From the NCBI GenBank assembly GCA_000320545.1, contig ADNK01002595.1, positions 62,001-126,000 of the forward strand: a stretch of 64,000 nt of DNA. Reading direction: 5' to 3'. The notes beneath the pieces are model-generated. The model was not told where the DNA came from, ran no database searches, and saw only the letters and a list, made by a program, of their open reading frames with translations. The stretch's first letter is position 1; the number at the start of each line of letters is the position of its first letter. The DNA is from Bigelowiella natans CCMP2755 (lineage: Eukaryota; Cercozoa; Chlorarachniophyceae). This document shows positions 42,957-54,149 of the stretch, piece by piece. A program made the translations under genes and the position numbers.

Positions 42957-43810
42957 CCCCCCCCAGTTTCACTGGATAGTAAAAAAGGAAAGGAAGGATT
43001 ATATCAATACCATGCTATCACGCCTTTGCTGCAGGTTGTGCATGAAGTGTGTGAGAACAATAAACCATCGCATCACCGTTGGAACGCAGATCATAATTTA
43101 TGATGTGTGCAGTACTTCGTCCATATTGATTTTTGTCTAAATCGTGTGATATCGATTTCCAGTAAAAAGGGTGATGATGGTAATGGTGGGAATGCTGACA
43201 GACGTAATAACGTCACTGATGAATCTGATGCGGAATTTGGCTGCTTGGCGAGGTCGGATTATCACTACCCAAGCCCCTCTAACTTGTGATGATAGACCAA
43301 CAAGAAGTGCTAAGACAATTCCATATGCATCCTCCTCCTCCTCCTCCTCCTCCTCCTCCTCCTTTTTTCATTAGGTGTAAGAGGGGGTGGAAGTCGTGTA
43401 TATCATGCCTGGAGGAGACGATAAGTGCGCTGATAAATGGGGTAATAAGCGTGGTTGTGTCTGATGAGAGGGGGAGGGGGGAGAAATGACGTTCACAAGA
43501 GGATATATCGGTATGAAAGTATTTCTATCATCGGCAATTTCGTCGTCTTTATTACAATACTTACACTGATATAATGAATATCTTAAATGATACAGTTTTA
43601 AGTGACAGCGGCATTGTGCAAAACCTTCTATTCTCCTATTTTGTTGATGTGGTTGTATCCTTGGTGGCCGACTGATGATCCTGTATGTACAAATTCTGCT
43701 ATTATCATAGGTGCGCAAGATCTTCACTAAATGCCACAATTGCTGGATTATTCCTGCCTCTAAACAGTAAGTATCAAATTTATGGATGATGTTCCATGAG
43801 TATGTGTGTA

Positions 43811-43861
<51 letters not shown>

Positions 43862-45266
43862 CTATTTATATTGATTCATTTGTATCTGACATGGGCTTTG
43901 ATTCAGTATTATTTCCTTCTGTACTTTTCCCCCATTTTGCTGCACTTGGCATGATTGCATGTCGGTACACACCCGCATTTGCGCCGCTTTGTTCTCATGC
44001 TATTGACAGGTACATGCAGCACGTCATGGATCTTGAAGTGAAGGCGAAACTTTCGAAATTGAAGAAGTCAGTGAGTAGATCAAAGATGACGATAATGATA
44101 ATGATGAAAATAGTGATAGGGTGGTGATAACGATGGCAAAGTGAGAGCATGGAGATTGTAGAGGGTGGTGGTAGTTGTGGTTGTGGTGGTGGGCGGCGTC
44201 ATCATCACCATCCAGTAGATGATTGATGTATGTAGCACCTACAAATATTAATGTAAGTCGTCTATGATTTATTTAAAGACACGTGCGGGTGGAGCAAGGA
44301 GTTGCGCTGTCAATGCATAGATTGCCTTCGATGAGGTCTGAAGTAGTATCAGAATATGTATCAGCAGTAATGAGTCATTGTAGTTGTTTCTACTGGAGCA
44401 AAGGCCAACACTGCCACTTCAATAATCGCATACGAAATTTAGACACACAGTTTGTCGCCTCAATGTGATCTCGATAATTGCTTAATTAGTACGGTTCCTG
44501 AATATGAAAATACATGCTGCGGCTGCAAGAAATCGTGCTACCAGTTTTGGGAAGTAAGCATTCATTCTCCAATGCATTTTTTCAAAACAATTCGTGGTCT
44601 CGCTTGATACCCATTCCAAGTGACTTCTGTTTACTTGAACATGTACCGTATCAGTGGTGCAAGCACTTGTGTCGGTGTTGCGGAGGGTACGTTCTTCATC
44701 TATCTTTGACTACTTCACAACAAGTGTGAATAATGTAAAAACTGAGATATATCTGATTTTGTTGTGCTGCATGCTCCGCGGTACCCTTGCTTTGTGTGGC
44801 GCGCACGCATACATACACAGCAACTCTAATAAAGCTGATGATATCTTCGTCCATGACCATCTCGACGAAATGTGCCCGCGTAAGTGTTGACCATAGAAAT
44901 AATTAAGATATTGAATTTTTGAAACGATGATTAATGATAATGATGAAGATGTAAATACGTGATTGATATGCTGATATTTATGTTTTTTCTATTTCTCAAT
45001 GAATCTTTTTGTATTTTTGCAGTCTACGATGATGAGGAAGCTGTCGTAGGTACAAATTGAAGCACGTATTACCTCATTAGTGCTGATTCGTTTTCATTAA
45101 AAACTTTGAGAGAATGGTTAGATCTTTTCCTAATTTTGCGTTCCCCATCCTGTATCAGGACATTTTGCCGATGGTGAAATTACTGCGAGTAATTGGCTTG
45201 ATACCCTCCAAGAGTGATAATAGCATGGCTTTGGCGAGTAAACATCATCGGTTTGAAATAAGATGA
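21121..45266 (+). CDS. Giant coiled-coil / ankyrin / polycystin-type cation channel
   Basis: Proposed as one gene of dozens of exons. The N-terminus (MEGVLGDLEPLERLSKLLSE, 21121) is followed by unrecognised exons to about 23260. A long charged coiled coil follows (24557-26970), then a helical region, a small beta-barrel-like domain (29057-29287), ankyrin repeats (about 30600-37440) and a polycystin channel (38232-42669). The channel has a first membrane span (FLFYAVFLSLLSLLVVQL), an extracellular polycystin domain (FWMWLEGPFLDQFYP, SRIVGVPRIRQLRSM, WYPVSGYVQNFPSP, ALKASDWIDHLTRVVNVEF), further spans, pore segment TFGGVDYERI and last span LILNLIIAVLTHQYESA. The stop is TGA at 45264-45266 after HHRFEIR. 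Polycystins conduct Ca2+ and other cations, often in flagella. Phases agree from about 36530 through 42669. At 29287 the join uses a GTCATT donor; if unused, TAA at 29312 would end a separate upstream gene. Confidence 0.75.
24557..26970 (+). other. Coiled-coil region of the large channel gene
   Basis: Successive exons encode charged heptad-like sequence without prolines: ECEAAENELSGCHDNAERLD, LRIAEGRVETSRAAVLAAAE, EKMRQELEQARRSAQRARAA, DHEQVHEEVMEKAQQAEREW and DARESADEIKRIQVSIVEHQ. A coiled coil of several hundred residues is expected, giving oligomerisation or a tether. The introns hold TA, CA and GA tracts. Confidence 0.8.
29057..29287 (+). other. Small SH3/Agenet-like domain exon
   Basis: One exon after acceptor AAAG reads RRGLSQGDKVQILEAVYGER, then YRWQAATVLRKC, RITLELLDEKK and DIWNVVRIRPNS. 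The pattern of GDKV start, W-x-AATV strand and final VRIRP resembles SH3-like or Agenet/Tudor barrels. The fold assignment is an inference. Confidence 0.45.
33780..37440 (+). other. Ankyrin-repeat segment of the large channel gene
   Basis: Ankyrin signatures in successive exons: LAKSDVSLLHLACDDYFC (about 33815), VDIVKLILDYNSKRR (34070), NRTALHYAASSLHT (34710), KGLHLAAVNGLVDVAAMLLK (36250), GAKKDITDRRGITPLG, and AIIQLLIREGADLELAQRF (37380-37440). A weaker repeat, DNTGTSLLHYLVRSPLF, lies at about 30655. Ankyrin repeats bind partner proteins and precede the membrane domain in several TRP families. Confidence 0.8.
35812..35855. repeat. (CT)n microsatellite in channel-gene intron
   Basis: About 20 CT units shortly before the acceptor TTAG near 35866; similar tracts at 35980-36018, 39058-39088, 39679-39714, 40136-40180, 42204-42240 and 42918-42952. 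Confidence 0.9.
38232..42669 (+). other. Polycystin (TRPP-like) channel core
   Basis: Six membrane segments in separate exons: 38232-38370 (span 1), about 40556 (LIALEIVVSIGFFW), 40905-40989 (HLLMFLMLVIWMLLIIMYIY), 41260-41390 (LLSFLIAFAWWNLLNYL), 41502-41620 (LLALYPLLLLLLFVLCSF) and 42449-42532 (FVIFLGVLILNLIIAVL). The loop between spans 1 and 2 is about 250 residues and carries the polycystin signature. The pore region FWVSLATR plus VVETFGGVDYERI spans exons at about 41885 and 42285. Phases agree at the junctions checked. Confidence 0.88.
42239..42270. repeat. (TA)n microsatellite adjoining (CT)n, in intron
   Basis: CT tract converts to TA tract just upstream of the acceptor AACAG at 42284, within a pore-domain intron. 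Confidence 0.9.
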
Positions 45267-45671
45267 ATGATGTTATGCTGAGAAGATTTATAAGCGTTTC
45301 TATCGTCTGGCTGCTAAAAGATGATAAAAAACATATCAACTGCTTCATCGTCATTATAATTTCTCTCATAAGAGCTTTTAATGAAAGTAACAAATTAGTA
45401 ACGGACAATTTTTACACTGTAGTCACTGTTTCAATATATAAATCATGCTTAAGAAGCATGCTATATCTGTATATATATTATGGATGTAAGTTAACATATG
45501 AATGAGATTTTTACCGTTCGTTTGAAGAAAATACATCAGCGACAAGCAAACATGACATCACCACAGCAGTGCGTTAGAGTCTTAAGGCTATGCAATCGTG
45601 TAGAAAATCAGACGTTGCCATACACACACAGCGCTATTTTCAATCGCATGATGCGCTACGCCTAAAGGCGT

Positions 45672-45674
<3 letters not shown>

Positions 45675-45705
<31 letters not shown>
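45675..45705. repeat. (CAG)n microsatellite
   Basis: About ten CAG units; the only clear trinucleotide CAG tract of this length seen between genes. Confidence 0.9.
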
Positions 45706-45706
<1 letters not shown>

Positions 45707-45810
45707 AAACAGGAGAGCATGTTCGAATTAAGCAAACGCGCGAGTGCAATGTACGCTAAGAAGATGCGATTGCTGCTGTGTAATGTAATTTTCTCATCAT
45801 CGTTCATTCA

Positions 45811-45842
45811 ATGATAGACATGCAATATTTCATGTATTGCTC
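45811..45842. repeat. Fold-back element copy D (short)
   Basis: Contains CAATGATAGACATGCAATAT, the same 20-mer that begins the copy at 59662, followed by an imperfect inverted half (CATGTATTGC). Confidence 0.6.
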
Positions 45843-45910
45843 CACTTGCTTAAACTCTTGACATGTTTGCCTCGGCTCATTTTAGTCGCAGCAGATTGCA
45901 TCGTTTAACA

Positions 45911-48900
45911 TTATGAATTCGGTCTAATGGTACGGCAGCCTTCTTTCAACGCTATTCCATCAGCTTTTTCTAAACTGGCTTGTGCGCCAGGATGCCCTTG
46001 GTTGGCGGCCTTTCGATACCATTGGACGGCCTGCTCCCAGTCTTTTCCCACCCCCCTACCTTTTTCGTAACACAATCCTAACTCATGTTGCGCGCCGCTG
46101 TGGCCTTTGATAGCGGCCTTACGATACCAGCTCACAGCTCGCTGCCAGTCCTTCTGCACTCCCTCACCTTTTTTGTAGCAAGCTGCGACACAGCATTGCG
46201 CACCGCTGTGACCTTGGAGGGCGGCTTTTCGATACCACTCGACGGCTTGCTTCCAGTCTTGCTCAACTCCCTCGCCTTTTTTGTAGCGAAATCCAAGAGC
46301 ATATTGTGCGCCGCTGTGCCCTAGGTCGGCGGCCTTATGGTACCACTCGACAGCTTGCCTCATGTCTTTCTCCACTCCCACACCTTTTTGGTAGCTGTGT
46401 GCTAGGTAGTACTGTGCACCACTGTCGTTTTGGTTCGCGGCTTTTCGATACCACTCGACGGCCTGCTTCCAGTTTTGCTCAACGCCCAGGCCTTTCTGGT
46501 AGCAAAATGCTATGTTGTTCTGGGCGCCTCTGTTTCCTTGTTTGGCAGACTTACGATACCACTCAACGGCTTGCTCCCAGCTTTTCTCCACTCCCCTGCC
46601 CTTTTCATAGCAAATTCCCAAAGTACATTGCGCGCCGCTGTGGCCTTGGTTGGCGGCTTTGAGATACCACTCGAAGGCTTGCTTCAAGTCTATCCCTACT
46701 CCCACGCCGCGTTGATAGCAAAGTGCTACATTGCATTGCGAAATGACATATCCTTGGTCGGCGGCCTTTCGATACCACCAGTAGGCCAGCTTCACATCTC
46801 TCTCTATTCCTCTACCGTTTTGATAGCAAACTCCAAGATTATATTGCGCGCCGCTGTGGCCTTGGGTAGCGGCCTTACGATAACACTCGACGGCTTGCTG
46901 CCAGTCTTTCTCCACCCCCTCTCCCTTTTCATAGCAAAGCGCCACAGCATATGAGGCGAGGCTGTAGCCTTGGTCAGCAGACTTGCGGTACCATTCGAGG
47001 GCTTGCTTGAAATCCTTGTCCACTCCGCTACCTTTTTTATAGGAAGTCCCCAGATTGTATTGCGCTATACTATCACCGACGGATGCTGCCATACGATACC
47101 AGTTTGATGCGATCTTTTCATCGATTTCAATCCCTGTTCCAAAAGTGTAACATGCTCCAAGGTTTCTTTGCCCTCTCGCGTGTCCTCGCTCTGCTGCCGT
47201 TTGGAAGCACGCAAAAGCCTCTTTATGCCTTGATTGCCTGTTATGCCATTCTCCAAGGAGGGTAAATGCAGCCCGTTCCCTGTTTGCCTTACTCCATATT
47301 TGAGACGCTGACTCCTCGTCCTTTGCGCAGTCAATTCCATTATAGTAGCAGAAACCTTTGGCTGCTTTGCTTCCCATCGCAGCAGCCTGCTTGATGAGAG
47401 CTGTTCCCGTGCTCTTGGATTGCCTTTTCCAATTCGATCCATAGTAAAAGTCATACCCTTCTTCGAATTTCCGGGCTATTTCCTCCTCTTGAGCATCCAT
47501 GTGGCGTTGGTGCTCAGCTTGCATCTCCTGTGTGCCGTGTTTCTCGATCCCTGCCATTCCATCTTGTGTGAGATTTTTTAATGCCTCATAAGCCGTTGGC
47601 CGTTTGTCGAGTTCATGACTTAGGCATTTGTTAAATATTTTCCCGTAATTGTCTCTGTATCTGAATACCATAATGAATATTTTAAGGAATTGCTTGTAAA
47701 TGTGACACTTCATCGCTACGACCTGGATGGGATATGCAGCTTGCATTTGCCAGTTGTGATTTCAGATACCACATTGGATAAACTCTCCCCAGCTTTGAAT
47801 CTCCTACTATATGGTGTTTCACCCTTCCACAAAACTTCAAACATCGTCACGCCAACTGACCAGATGTCCGCTTTGAACGTGAATTTTCGTTCTTTTCGCA
47901 GAGCTTCTGGTGGCATCCATGCCCAGGGAAGGAGTTCGGTACCCGTCGCAATATAAGTTCCACTAGGAGCACGGACGCACAAACCAAAATCAGCTAGTTT
48001 GGGAACAAGGCCAGGTTGGATGAGAATATTGCGGCAAGCGACGTCACGGTGGATGAGCTTATAAATGTGGAGATGCATCAATGCGAGGAGAAGTCCTCGG
48101 AATATTTTCCAGAAGTTCTGAGGAAAGGAAGTATGTAATTTTGATTTCCACCTATCTTCAAATGAAAATGAAAGGAGAGAGGAGTCACCTGAGGCGTTGT
48201 CAAATCGTACTTTCTGTGCAATTTGTCTAGGCTTCCCATTGTACAGAGCTCAGTCAGAAAGCACAACGCCCCTCTTGCATTTGGCAATATTCCACAGAAT
48301 CTGCACGAACGTACTACAGACTCACACGGTATGACAATCAAAAGGCATTGAAACAAGCACCTACCCAACGATATTTTCCTGGCCCGATACGATCATCAGC
48401 GCCAGCATCTCCTTCTTGTACCTGCAAAAATAGAGCGATGGTTGCCGAAATTGATGATAAAATATAGATGAATATTTTGGGTGTATAATCAGTTGGTGGT
48501 TTACTCTTCTGATGCGTTCACGCTCTTTGGCTCTTTCAAAGCTATGCCCTGCGAACCAAATAACATCGCACATAAAGCGGAAACTTCCACGATCAAGTCT
48601 AAATTGCAACCTGTCCCGACTTGAGTGTCGCCATCCACGTGATCCCAAACTTTCCCTGAAGAAAATCTTTGATCATGTTGGAACGGCTAAGATTTCATTA
48701 TATGTTGCTGTATCTACACCTCGCCAAGTCGCTTGGTCCTTTGAATGTCTTGCTCACCAAATACAAATGAGTTTCCCTGATGTTTGGTCTCAATGACATT
48801 GTTGCTCTCCGATCGTGGGATCCATTCGTTCGAGTCTCTCACAGCTTTTGGCACGTTTTTGCAAGAACCAGATTCTCCTGTATTCTCTACATTTTGCTCA

Positions 48901-49445
48901 CTTTTGTTGTGCGGAGCGTAGCTGTAAATATAATTTGTGCGGTCTTCTCCGTTTCCTTGATTTTGGGCCTCACTATTATTACTTTCGTCCGATTGTGGGA
49001 TCCTTTTTTTGGAATCCTTCATAGATTTCGCCGTGTTTTCGGAACTTGACTCATCAACTTGAAGCGAACCTTTCGCAACTCCATTATTAACGGCGGGTTT
49101 CTTTCCTGTGGCCGAAGAGGAAGCGTAATATATGTACTCCGAATGTTTTTCTCCATCTTCTTGATTTTCGATCTCACTAACATTGCTGCCCTCCACTTGG
49201 GGGATCTTTTCATTTGAATCTCTCACAGGTTCTTTCGCATTTTCGCAACTCGACTCTTCAACTTGAAATGAATCTGTTTCTCCACTTTTGTATTCTCTGC
49301 TTTTGCTGTGTGATGACGAAGCGTAGTTGCAAATGTTATTCAATGCCTCTTCTCCATCTTCTTGTATCCTTTGCTTCGGAGAGTATTTGATGGAAAGCAT
49401 CGATGCTCGGCATTTTGGGCAAAGTCCTGCTTCCAAAGCCCTAAG
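45911..49445 (-). CDS. Tyrosine-kinase-like protein kinase with 11 Sel1 repeats
   Basis: Seven exons join in phase: 49445-48720, 48655-48611, 48548-48505, 48421-48365, 48300-48189, 48117-47723 and 47660-45911 (stop 45911-45913), giving about 1042 residues. The 5' start exon was not found. The N-terminal ~230 residues carry a CPKC motif and three degenerate acidic Ser/Asn-rich repeats (EKIPQVEGSNVSE, KRIPQSDESNNSE, EWIPRSESNNVIE). The kinase domain has the Gly loop (LGEGKFGITWMA), Lys (GIALKEP), ENIVGFCGIL, HRDVACRNIL, ADFGLCV and WMPPEAL. The HRDxAxRN pattern and WMPPE point to the tyrosine-kinase-like group; all catalytic residues are present. After the kinase end (LDKRPTAYEAL) come 11 nearly regular 36-residue Sel1 repeats in one 1750-base intron-free exon. 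A signalling kinase with a scaffold tail is inferred. Confidence 0.9.
45960..47160 (-). repeat. Tandem 108-bp coding repeats (Sel1)
   Basis: Eleven 36-codon units with the pattern AVEWYRKAAxQGHSGAQ followed by CYxKGxGVEKD. Several neighbouring units are alike at the DNA level (for example plus-strand TACCACTCGACGGC recurs). This points to recent unit duplication or gene conversion. Confidence 0.9.
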
Positions 49446-50099
49446 CTACATTGTTCATACATGAAATATTTACACATCTTGTCATCAACTCAAAGAAGGT
49501 GCGCGAGTGTATGTGCGTGTGCTCATTCGCTCGAATTTGTGGTATCCACCTTCTCTCTTGTCTCCTTTAGCTCCTAACCAATATGCAACAAATCACTGAT
49601 GTTGCCCGTAGCTTGTGGAGAGTAGTAGATGATGACGAAAAGGAACGTAAAGGATGTAGTTGTACGCAGCAGTAGCAGTACCAGCACCATCAGCAACGCA
49701 ATATACGCGCGAGCAGCAGCACCTGTTGGATTAGAGCGAGGGTAGGCATGCTTGCAGATGTACTCTGGAGTGAACCCGTAACGCTGCTTCAGCGTCGTCG
49801 TTAAAGTAGACAAAATACAAGGGGATTTATCCCCTACGACAACAACTCGGCACAACAAGACAACGAGAAGGATCTGCTTGGATCCTTTGTCGCATCTGGC
49901 AAACGGTGGACATTCCGTCTCCCTTGTTTGTCTTTAGATTCTTGTTGGAAGTCGTTTTGCTTTTCGTTGTTGTTGGAATCGGCTAGTCGGATGGTATTAT
50001 TTTTGCAGACGCAGGAAGAAAACCGCCTGTATTCTGTGCTTAAAAGTAGTAGTGAAAGTAACACAGCACTGAGCTGTAGCAACCGAGCAGGAGCCGACA
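49446..50099. promoter_or_regulatory. Divergent region of Sel1 kinase and DHHC genes
   Basis: Must contain the kinase start exon on the minus strand and the DHHC promoter on the plus strand. A minus-strand frame at 49574-49858 encodes a strongly hydrophobic span (ALLMVLVLLLLRTTTSFTFL) and could be a membrane-anchor exon of the kinase, but its phase to the exon at 49445 does not fit with an obvious donor. Confidence 0.4.
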
Positions 50100-50701
50100 A
50101 TGGTGGCCGTTGAGCCGAGCTCCACCATCGAGGACGGGCTGCAGAACAACAGAAGAAGCACCATTGAAGAAAAGGAGGATCTCAAATCTAATGGAAAGCT
50201 AGTAAGCGAGCACGATTTTGAGCAACGAGAGCAGAGATGGGTGGAGCACGGCGCTGGGCCTCTGTCAATAGCTCTCATTTACGTCGGTGGGTGAATGAAG
50301 GCACACTCTCTTTCCCTTTCAAATATGATTGGATGTACGTGCAAAATTGGGTGTCGTGAGCAATTTGAAGTCGTTGATCTTTATTTCTTGAACCATACTC
50401 ACTTTTATTGTCCCTTCCTTTCCCCCCCCTTTTCTTCTTCTATTGGGCAGTCGTTTTCCCGTTTGCTCTAGGCGTTGCGTTCCAGCTTGAAGACAGGTTA
50501 TTATTCCAAGGATGAAGAGGATAGTGATGGTGATGATGATCATGATGATGATGAGATTGCATCATTACTCATTGGTGACTTCGATTCTCCATCCCTTCTG
50601 CCAAATGTTATATTTAGTGGCAAGAGAGATTTTCTCTTGGGACTGTTAGGAGCCTCTGCAGGAGTCTCTCTAATATTCTTAGCCTTGGTTGTTGTTGATT
50701 G

Positions 50702-50745
<44 letters not shown>

Positions 50746-51136
50746 TTAAGATTTTCTTTCGTATTCAGTCAAGAAATTAATCATTATACCTATCATCATG
50801 ATCGTCGTCTTCTTCTACCCTCTTTTCATGGCCATGGTCGTCATGTGTTCTCTTTACTTGTCGTCGTATCAGACACACCTTACGGATCCTGGGAGACTTA
50901 AATTAGAGGATACAGTTGCGGTATATTTTGTTATGCATATATGTGCATGTATACATATGAATATTTACATATTATATATATATATATATATATATATACT
51001 ATGCTGCTTATTATCCTACTACATTAATGATGAGGTGTACCGCTACAGTATGATTACATGTTGGTGTTAGCTACCCCCCCCTGACGATCCGAGCACCATT
51101 TCTTCGAAAGAATGGGGAGGAAAGCGATATAGATGG

Positions 51137-51174
<38 letters not shown>

Positions 51175-51214
51175 GCTATGCGCTTATGCGTGCACACATA
51201 TCTACCCCCCACCC

Positions 51215-51254
<40 letters not shown>

Positions 51255-51344
51255 ACTCAAATGTGATTCAGCGAAAATACTAACAAACGTTTTATCATCA
51301 TCATCACCATCATCATCATTTTCTTAAAAATATTTTTGGACATT

Positions 51345-51377
<33 letters not shown>

Positions 51378-51489
51378 TTATAATCTCGCTGGATTGATCT
51401 AAAAGGTGCACCACATGTAAGCTGTGGCGGCCTCCTCGATGCTCACATTGCAATTTATGCGGTAGTACAGAGAATAAATGAAAGTATGG

Positions 51490-51532
<43 letters not shown>

Positions 51533-51835
51533 TGTCGTCGTGTGTAATCTAACAAATATTTCTAATTCCTGAAGGATACTGCGTGCTACGCTTCGATCAT
51601 CATTGTCCTGCTATGGGTAATATCACTCTTTTCAAAACCATGCCATACTATTGCTCATATAAACGCGAGCACACATAAGAGTGTAGATAATATGAAATAT
51701 AATGTGATGTGTATTTTTGCGTGTGTGTGTGTGTGTGTGTGTGTTCTAAGGTAATTGTATTGGATTAAAGAACCATCGTTTCTTTGTGGTGATGCTAGTA
51801 ACTGCTGGCTTCTCTTTGGCACTCTGCATAGTAAG

Positions 51836-51875
<40 letters not shown>

Positions 51876-52132
51876 AATGATTATCTTGATCACATCTCTC
51901 CTTCCTATTATCACCGTGCTCTATACTCTTCCTCCTCCTCCTCCTCCTCCTCCTGCTGCTGCTCAAACGGATTATGCTGAAAATATGTGTGTATGTGAAT
52001 ATAAAGACTATCTACGTGGAGAGATTAATAGAAATCAGTTGGCCTTCTCCATCCGCATGGAAACACTGGTAAGGAGGAATGAGAAAAAGATAAATTCTAT
52101 TTGTTTGCACGAGTACTAATCAATTTGCCCTA

Positions 52133-52172
<40 letters not shown>

Positions 52173-52273
52173 TTCCACTCTATATCTGCACGTCATTCAG
52201 GGAAGCTTATTTAGTTGCTTTGTCGGTTCTAATATGCGGGTGTCCCTCCATAAACCTGTACGCAGTAGTTGTA

Positions 52274-52306
<33 letters not shown>

Positions 52307-52924
52307 TCATATTGAACGTCGCTTTAATCTATGCACTGATGCTGTAGCCATTTGAGAGAAAGTAAGCTAGTACACACGCATACTATAATCGATATGATAC
52401 GCACACTCCTACTTTCCTCTATACACAAATTTATCATCATCATTACCATCTCGTCAGTTGGAGAATTTATCGTCTATCTCAGGTGCGGCTTTGGATGCAT
52501 AAACTTCTGCAGCTTGTTTTGCGATCTAACTACAAAGGAACGAGTCAAAGGTAATGCGAATGATGATGATGGATATGCAAAGCGCTATTCTTACTTTGTG
52601 TGGTGGTAGTTGTGTGCATGATTTTTGTTCCATGAGTATAGACGACACGATTGCCTTGCGATCGAAGCATTGAAATCAAATCAATCCATCATTTTTGAGT
52701 TGAGAAGGAATTGACCGAGCATTATCCTTGTTATCATCCTGTTAGTACATCACGTCATATTCATTATACTCATTATCAACATCGTCATCACAACCTTTAT
52801 TCTGATACGGTTAGGACGAGATAGAAACGTCCTCGCTCCCAGGGTCAGTGATAGTAGTAGTAGAGAGGACAACACGAAGTACTCATTAAAAGGGGGAGGG
52901 GAGATAGTTGAAAGTACAAGGGAA

Positions 52925-52964
<40 letters not shown>

Positions 52965-53371
52965 GCATAATTCACTCGTCATTTTCCAATACGTCGTATT
53001 TTCCTTGTCATACGTGTGTATGTGTCGTGAATATCGTTTATTATTGACGATTATATATCAAGCAAAACGATGATGAGATTTCGCAAGCAAAGTGTAAGTG
53101 CGACAATGCCTTACCGTTGCCTTCCGTCTATTTCTTCCTTTTGTTCTTTTTCCTTCTTGTTCTTCATAGAATACAAGCGGAATATACGCAATATTATGCG
53201 AATCTATCTCACTCCGTGCCCTGGTATACTACTACTACTAATGATAATATAATAGTAACAATACTGCTGCTGCTGATGTTACAACAACTACTACTTCCAC
53301 TGCTAGTAGTAGAACTTCCTACAAGCACCACTTATCAGCCATCCTCTACTACAATCAAAACCTACAATCAA

Positions 53372-53436
<65 letters not shown>

Positions 53437-54149
53437 TTTTATTCCTACTTCCTAGTATGTGGACACATGCAATGGAACTCCGCATTACGTTCCAAAACGA
53501 AAACGACGAGGCAAGATGCAATACTGCGACTACTCCTGCTACTACTACTATTTCCATATCATTAACAGAATAATTATAATAACGATTCGAAATAGGACAA
53601 CATTGTAAATATAACACGTGTTTGAACCGAGCCTTATTGCTATCGACGCACTCATGAAGGAGGCTTTCGCATTCCTAGATCTGGATTTGTGTTGTATTTT
53701 TGTGTCTTTTCCGACCCATTTCCTATCTCCTTTTTCTTAGTAAACATATTGCGCTATCTATCTATGTGTAAGTTTACAATACGTATCAACATTTTACAGT
53801 TATAGGAGTCACACGCCGTCCACAACCGAGCGTGGTAATTGTTATAGTGACGCTGAATAAACAAGAATCATAGCGTTTTATGAATACAGGGAGGAGAATT
53901 CTCGAAAATCCTTCAACTTTTGGTTTATTTTGTGGTGCGTGTGCGTGTATTTGGCAGCAACAGCCTACTGCACATGAATTGTTTTGATTTGTTCTTAATA
54001 GTTCATCGCCATATTTTAAGGCATCTGTGAAGTCGGACTCTCCCCTCACACAAGTGGTGGTGGATGGGGAAGTTGTGGCTGCTCCAATAGGGGGCGACGA
54101 CGAATTGAAGGAAAACAAGGTTACAGAGGACGTAGCACGCAATGAATAA
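50100..54149 (+). CDS. DHHC-type protein S-acyltransferase (palmitoyltransferase)
   Basis: Adds palmitate to cysteines of membrane-associated proteins; an integral membrane enzyme. The start is ATG at 50100 (MVAVEPSSTIEDGL). Span 1 (IALIYVVVFPFALGVAF) crosses the first intron in phase. Another span (MIVVFFYPLFMAMVVMCSLY) leads to THLTDPG, the DPG motif of the family. The Cys-rich core is split over three exons: WCTTCKLWRPPRCSHCNLCG (about 51407-51461), YCVLRFDHHCPAMG (51576-51616) and GNCIGLKNHRFF (about 51751), with the catalytic Cys in DHHC. Spans 3 and 4 (MLVTAGFSLALCI; AYLVALSVLICG) and LTTKERVK, matching the usual TTxE, follow. The last exon is polar (SPYFKASVKSDS to VARNE), stop 54147-54149. 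The introns hold CT, TA, CA and GAT tracts. The exons around 50570-50700 and 52800-53250 are not fully resolved. Confidence 0.88.

Larger units (their letters stand above)
45267..45910. other. Intergenic between convergent genes
   Basis: Between the 3' ends of the channel gene and the Sel1 kinase gene. It holds a (CAG)n run at 45675-45705 and a small fold-back element at about 45811-45842 (listed separately). No coding exon is recognised. Confidence 0.6.

Noticed and set aside
46085-46954. Plus-strand frames opposite the Sel1 exon
   Set aside because: They are antisense shadows of the regular 108-bp repeats; the minus strand carries the family motifs.
45960-47160. CRISPR-like array because of regular spacing
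   Set aside because: The 108-bp units are coding Sel1 repeats without short repeat/unique spacer structure, in a eukaryotic gene.
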